From positions 3,658,001 to 3,722,000 of the forward strand of contig JAXRKN010000036.1 of NCBI GenBank assembly GCA_038502055.1: 64,000 bases of DNA, given 5' to 3'. Below, piece by piece: positions 60,101 through 64,000 of the stretch. The position numbers and the translations under genes were made by a program. The stretch is from Tanytarsus gracilentus (lineage: Eukaryota > Arthropoda > Insecta > Diptera > Chironomidae). The first letter of the stretch is position 1. The number at the start of each line of letters is the position of its first letter. The notes below the pieces were generated by a model. It was not told the DNA's origin and made no database searches. It saw only the letters and a program-made list of their open reading frames with translations.

Positions 60101-63081
60101 GCTTACTTCAATAAAGACCTAAATACCGCACCCAATGGCGATCTCAAATGTGCAACTAACGATGTTCAAATGAAGGCAGATCACATTCAATTTCGAATCA
60201 CCGAAACAGGTCCAAAAACACCAAAAACTCCGAAAACACCAAGCAACGTCAGTTCAGAAACAAACGAAAAAGAATTTGAAGTGTTTCAGTTGATTGCTGA
60301 TAAGCCTTTAATATCTCCCCAAATCTTCTGCCATGTTTTTCCTTTTCATCTCATGTTCAATCGAGACATGCATGTCGTTCAAGCGGGAACTTCAGTATCG
60401 CGTGTCATGCCAAGAGTGGCCCAACAAAATTGTCACCTACTTGACATCCTCGAACCCATTCGACCGCACATTCAATTATCCTTTCAAACGATTCTCTCTC
60501 ACATCAGCACAATTTATGTCCTTAAAACGAAACAAAATGTCATGCTGGAACCTGATATGGTCATGAGATTAAAGGTAAAAAAGCTTGTAAATGAAAAAAG
60601 GGGAGAAAAATAATTGGAAAAAAAATTATCGTCATTACAGGGTCAAATGATGTACATTCAAGAGTCGGATTTAATTATGTTTCAGTGCTATCCCAGCGTC
60701 ATGAATTTGGATGACTTGACACAGTGAGTACAGTGAGAAAAAAGTTAATTTGTTCACTTTGATCGAACCATAAAAAGGGTAAAAAAGTTTTAGAAAATTT
60801 ATATTAAAAAATCTTTTTTTTGGCATCCAAAAAGTCAAATAAATCACACTTATTGATTACATGCAAATTCACATAAAATCGCCGCCATCGAGACCAAACA
60901 TGAAAAGCTAATTTTCGTGCTAATGAAAAAATTCTCTTTTTATGGCTTCACTTCATGAAAAAAAATGTTTTCTGGGTTTTAATTAACGAAGAGTCATAGC
61001 AACATGAAAACAGAATTAAATTACGTACATGGATGTAATGATCGCTTGTTATGTGTATCAAGAAGAAGAAAAGCTTTGCTATTATGAAATTTTGAAACAT
61101 GAGTTTGATTTTTTGTTTTTGAGCGAGAACCGTCAAAGTTTGATGGATTTTAAATTTTAAGTTTGAGGATAGTTTGAAAGTGGTTAAAATTGTAGGAAAA
61201 CAAACCTAGAGTTTCTTACAACTATTGAATAACAAAACGTGTTGAAACTTTTTAACAATGAAAATATTTTGCAAATTTTTGATATTTTTATCAAAAAGTA
61301 TTTTTAAAGGAGATAATATTGAATGCATGTCATGATGAGTCATGACGGACACTGAAAATATTAAACATGACTTGCAAAATTTCAAGCATGCTTTTAAGCA
61401 TAGACTTTTTTACTTTTATTTAAGCTCTGTAAAAAAATATAATTTTTTCATACGCAAACCAACACAGCTTCAGTGATTACCATTTTTTCTCAATAAATAA
61501 ATTCAAAATTATTCCCACAAGATTTTGACTCAATGAAAATTCAAATTGAAATGATTGAATTCCTTTGAATGCTCCCAAATAGCCAATTTTCTCTAAATAA
61601 AGTCAAATTGAATTTTCCTACACTGATAAAAATAATTTTGTAAATATTCCCATTGAGCTTTAATATTGATTTCCCTGGACTCGTTTGTCATGTAATGTAT
61701 GATGGTCTGTGAATAAACTTTTTATATTAAGTGTAAAGTTTTGCTGACATAAAATTTCGAGTTTAAAATTAATTAAAACTTTAATTTAAAAAAGGAAAAC
61801 ACTGATTAAAAATAAATTTCGTATGTCTGGCTTAAAAGTTGTCGAACAGCAGAAAAATTTATAAAAAATCAACTATTTTAATTTCAAAGTAAATTTTTCA
61901 AGTGTTCCAACCCCTGAATTTTTTAGTACATACGTTTTAAAAATTCACTGCTTGTCAAAACAAAAAGGACAAAAAAGTTTTTGGCATATTTTATTCTCTT
62001 TTTAAAATCAACTTAATTCTTCTGTAAAACTCTAATTTCCAGCTTTCTCTTTCCCTCATCCGCTTAGCACCATTTTCTTTTGTTAACACAAAAAAACTTT
62101 TTTGTTCTCATTTAAACACAGAAAAGGACTTTGTATTTCTGACGTACCCATTCACGATGCAACCCGAGATTTGGTTTTGTTATCAGAGCACTTTGAAGCA
62201 GAATACAAATTAACAAGAAACCTTGAGATTCTCACTGATAAATTACAACAAACTTATCGTGAACTTGAGAGTGAGAAAAAAATGACGGATGTTTTGCTTT
62301 ATTCCGTTTTGCCAAAGACTGTCGCCAATGAACTTCGTCATCAACGACCTGTTGCTCCAAATCGCTATGGCTGCGTTACTCTTCTCTTCTCGGGCATCGT
62401 TGGCTTCAGTCAGTACTGTGCGGCCAATACAAGCACCGAAGGCGCTATGAAAATTGTTAAAATGCTCAACGAACTTTACACCACATTTGACTCACTAACG
62501 GACTCTTATTCAAACATTTATAAGGTAATTTTGAAAGCTGGCTCACAATGTGCGATGAATTTAAATTTTTTCTACTCAACTTCGTTTGAATATTTTTTAC
62601 AACCATCAAAAAAACTTCCTCAATTTTCCCTTTTCCTAATCAAAACGAACCTTTTTGATGCAAATCACATCCGCACGTGCAAAAACTTTTGTGGGCTTGA
62701 AAATATTTCAATTCTGAACGTTCAACAGGTGGAAACAGTTGGAGATAAATACATGGCAGTGAGTGGATTGCCAGACGTATGTGAAAATCATGCTGTCTCG
62801 ATAGCGCGTTTGGCACTCGACATGATTGATAAAGCGGATAGCGTAAAAATGGGTGGACATCCAATTGTGAGTGTTAATTTCAATTGCAGCAAATGAATTT
62901 TATTGCAATCTCAAATTCAACAGAAAATAACAATCGGAATTCACTCGGGAGAAGTTGTTACGGGTGTGATTGGACATCGGATGCCAAGATATTGTTTGTT
63001 CGGCAACACAGTAAATCTCACAAGTCGAACGGAGACGACGGGTGTTCCGGGAAAAATCAATGTGAGCGAGGAAACGTACAA
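54194..63081 (+). CDS. Gycbeta100B: Soluble guanylate cyclase beta subunit, 3' end beyond the window
   Basis: Ten exons keep one frame: 54194-54267, 56341-56441, 58124-58242, 58976-59128, 59381-59597, 60102-60574, 60641-60723, 62122-62524, 62729-62866, 62924-63081. With an initiator Met in a separate exon they give about 640 residues. The H-NOX domain starts YGFVNYALELL; the haem-ligand histidine in LDALHDHLG falls exactly at residue 105, and HYYSDR carries the YxSxR haem-propionate motif. A loop of roughly 90 residues (about 165-255, then PKTPKTPKTP at 260-269) interrupts the linker, as known for the fly beta subunit. The H-NOXA/PAS domain (FCHVFPFHLMFNRDMHVVQA), coiled coil (LTDKLQQTYRELESEKK) and cyclase domain (LFSGIVGF, GDKYMAVSGLP, CLFGNTVNLTSRTETTG) follow. 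With an alpha subunit it makes cGMP on nitric oxide binding. The last exon ends in phase 2 and its partner lies beyond 64000. Confidence 0.93.
54268..56340 (+). other. Guanylate cyclase intron, about 2.1 kb
   Basis: GTGAGT donor and ATAG acceptor. AT-rich; the open frame at 55269-55565 has no family features. Nothing else is supported. Confidence 0.6.
56833..57372. repeat. 18-bp minisatellite, 30 units, inside a guanylate cyclase intron
   Basis: Consensus GGNGTTGGGAATTTCCCA, with the third base alternating A or T. Thirty units fill 540 bp; unit 18 is 19 bp (an inserted A) and the last is 17 bp. Twenty-three units carry the core GGGAATTTCC, which fits the Rel/NF-kB consensus GGGRNNYYCC, and one more (unit 4) fits it on the other strand. 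Two rare variants recur: units 9 and 24 share GAGAATTTCACA, and units 6 and 17 share GGAATT with TTTTCCA, showing that blocks of units were duplicated. Because 18 is a multiple of three, several frames stay open on both strands and read as GVGNFP or KFPTPG repeats. These lie within an intron and have no start, splice or flanking domain, so I do not call them genes. Confidence 0.95.
57373..58123 (+). other. Rest of the minisatellite-bearing intron
   Basis: AT-rich intron sequence up to the CATAG acceptor before 58124. Antisense open frames at 57832-58225 overlap the next exon and are accidents. Confidence 0.5.
58295..58357. repeat. Tandem duplication of a 35-bp unit
   Basis: The 28-base core starting ACAGATTTGAATGATTTTGT occurs at 58295-58322 and again at 58330-58357 with one base changed (GTGGCAG to GTAGCAG). 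It lies in the guanylate cyclase intron 58243-58975. No function is evident. Confidence 0.8.
58541..58726 (+). other. Open frame in a guanylate cyclase intron, possible degraded gene fragment
   Basis: A 61-codon frame begins MASKSSQKANTGNEKKNIRV and continues DWSEKLMVTLCHALNPLNY. The basic start and the aromatic-rich helix-like part loosely recall a transposon DNA-binding domain, but there is no flanking inverted repeat or further homology that I can see. It may be chance. Confidence 0.15.
59598..60101 (+). other. Guanylate cyclase intron, 504 bases
   Basis: GTGAGT donor directly after GAGAAAA and an AATTACAG acceptor. AT-rich, nothing else seen. Reading through the donor gives a stop after five codons. 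Confidence 0.7.
60724..62121 (+). other. Guanylate cyclase intron, about 1.4 kb
   Basis: GTGAGT donor inside codon 408 and an AACACAG acceptor. AT-rich, no supported feature. Confidence 0.7.
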
Positions 63082-64000
63082 GTAAGTTGACATCGGTTTG
63101 TAAGGATGCAACAAATTACAATGTAAAGATTGAAATTGTTTGTTCTTGGCCTTCAAATGTCTATAAGCAGATTGGGATTGGAAATTTATTTGAGATTGAG
63201 TTGTGGGTTTTTAGGGATTAGATGAAAAATAAGTGAATTTTTTTGTTTATTAAAGTTTAAAAAATGACATGAAAATAATAAAAGCTCTAAAAGTTTTGCT
63301 AAACTAAAAAGCTTTAAAAGCTCAAATATTTTTAAATTCCAAAATCTCTTAGCTTTTAACGTTTAAACTCACACAAAAATATTTTTTCTTCTGAAGATTT
63401 TCAGCTGTTTTCATTTTGTTAAAAGCAAACAAAAGATTTAAATTAAATTATTCATCTAAAGTGAGCCCTTAACAAACGATAAACGCCAAAATGCCTTCAG
63501 GATTATTTTCTCAAGTCTGCAAATAACTTAAAAGCTTTTGGCAATTTTTCTCTCTTAAATATTTGCATATGAATAAAAGGTTTAAAAATATCCAAAAAGC
63601 TGCGAAAAGAAAATTTTCACATTTGAATAATTTGTTTTTCATTTTTAAATGTCACGTAAAATATAACCTCACGTGATTGTCGTACAAAACCGCAAAAATT
63701 TTATTCGATTTTACCACATCAATTTCACAATCGAATAGAGAATTTAATTCAATTCTTTCAAGTGCATTCAATTCCCACAAAACTAAATTTCCAAATTAAT
63801 TTCCGTAGAAAAATAACTCGATGAATTTTCAATTTATTTCCTTCGAGAAAGTCGAATCGATGAAATTTGAAAAGTTTATCTTCGAGTAAAATCAGAAGAC
63901 ATTGTGAGGCACGAAATTTTCTCTCCCATGACAATGAAAACTTTTCAGCTTCCATTCTCGACCCAATTAGTAATTTTGCCTCTTTTCTCTTTCTCTTCCG
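63082..64000 (+). other. Start of the next guanylate cyclase intron, open at the window edge
   Basis: It begins with GTAAGT after ACGTACAA (phase 2). I find no exon for the remaining C-terminus of the cyclase in this stretch, so the gene continues beyond the window. Confidence 0.6.

Overview
This window looks like nuclear DNA of an insect, most likely a nematoceran fly such as a midge or mosquito relative. It is strongly AT-rich, the genes are split by mostly short introns (about 50-70 bases, GT-AG), and the best recognised products are animal or insect-specific: a juvenile hormone acid methyltransferase-like enzyme, a JHBP/takeout-type protein, a soluble guanylate cyclase beta subunit, and mitochondrial processing peptidase alpha. 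The species assignment is inference; no ribosomal or mitochondrial marker is present.

Layout. The first 12 kb hold no gene I can support, apart from an orphan leftward core promoter at the left edge and a 1-kb foldback element with two near-identical inverted arms (3513-4518). A small secreted JHBP-like gene follows (12497-13311, +), then a secreted protein with two CLIP-like domains but no protease domain (14675-16484, -), probably driven from a TATA promoter near 18.7 kb. From about 18.8 to 30.4 kb is gene-poor DNA with one 173-bp MITE flanked by TTAA. From 30.4 kb gene density rises: JHAMT-like (-), a single-pass leucine-rich-repeat membrane protein (-, with a 163-bp MITE in its first intron), a type II membrane protein (+), mitochondrial processing peptidase alpha (-), an unrecognised coiled-coil/acidic protein (-), an ASB17-like ankyrin/SOCS-box protein in eight exons (-), and a secreted serine protease fused to a piece of an EGF-receptor ectodomain (-). 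The right end is most of a soluble guanylate cyclase beta subunit gene (+, 54194-63081, running off the right edge), whose second visible intron holds a 30-unit, 18-bp minisatellite with a consensus Rel/NF-kB site in most units.

Gene models were assembled by hand: each junction uses GT-AG and keeps the reading frame across every exon. In four places (methyltransferase, JHBP-like gene, protease, left-edge promoter) a TATA box lies 32-34 bases before an initiator-like motif, and a fifth case is likely upstream of the CLIP-like gene. This helped choose start codons. The genes do not form an evident pathway. The two juvenile-hormone-linked families are about 18 kb apart and probably unrelated in regulation.

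The most unusual item is the protease-receptor fusion at 50343-51825: a complete catalytic triad followed by an EGFR-like L domain and the first cysteines of the furin-like domain, ending without a membrane anchor.
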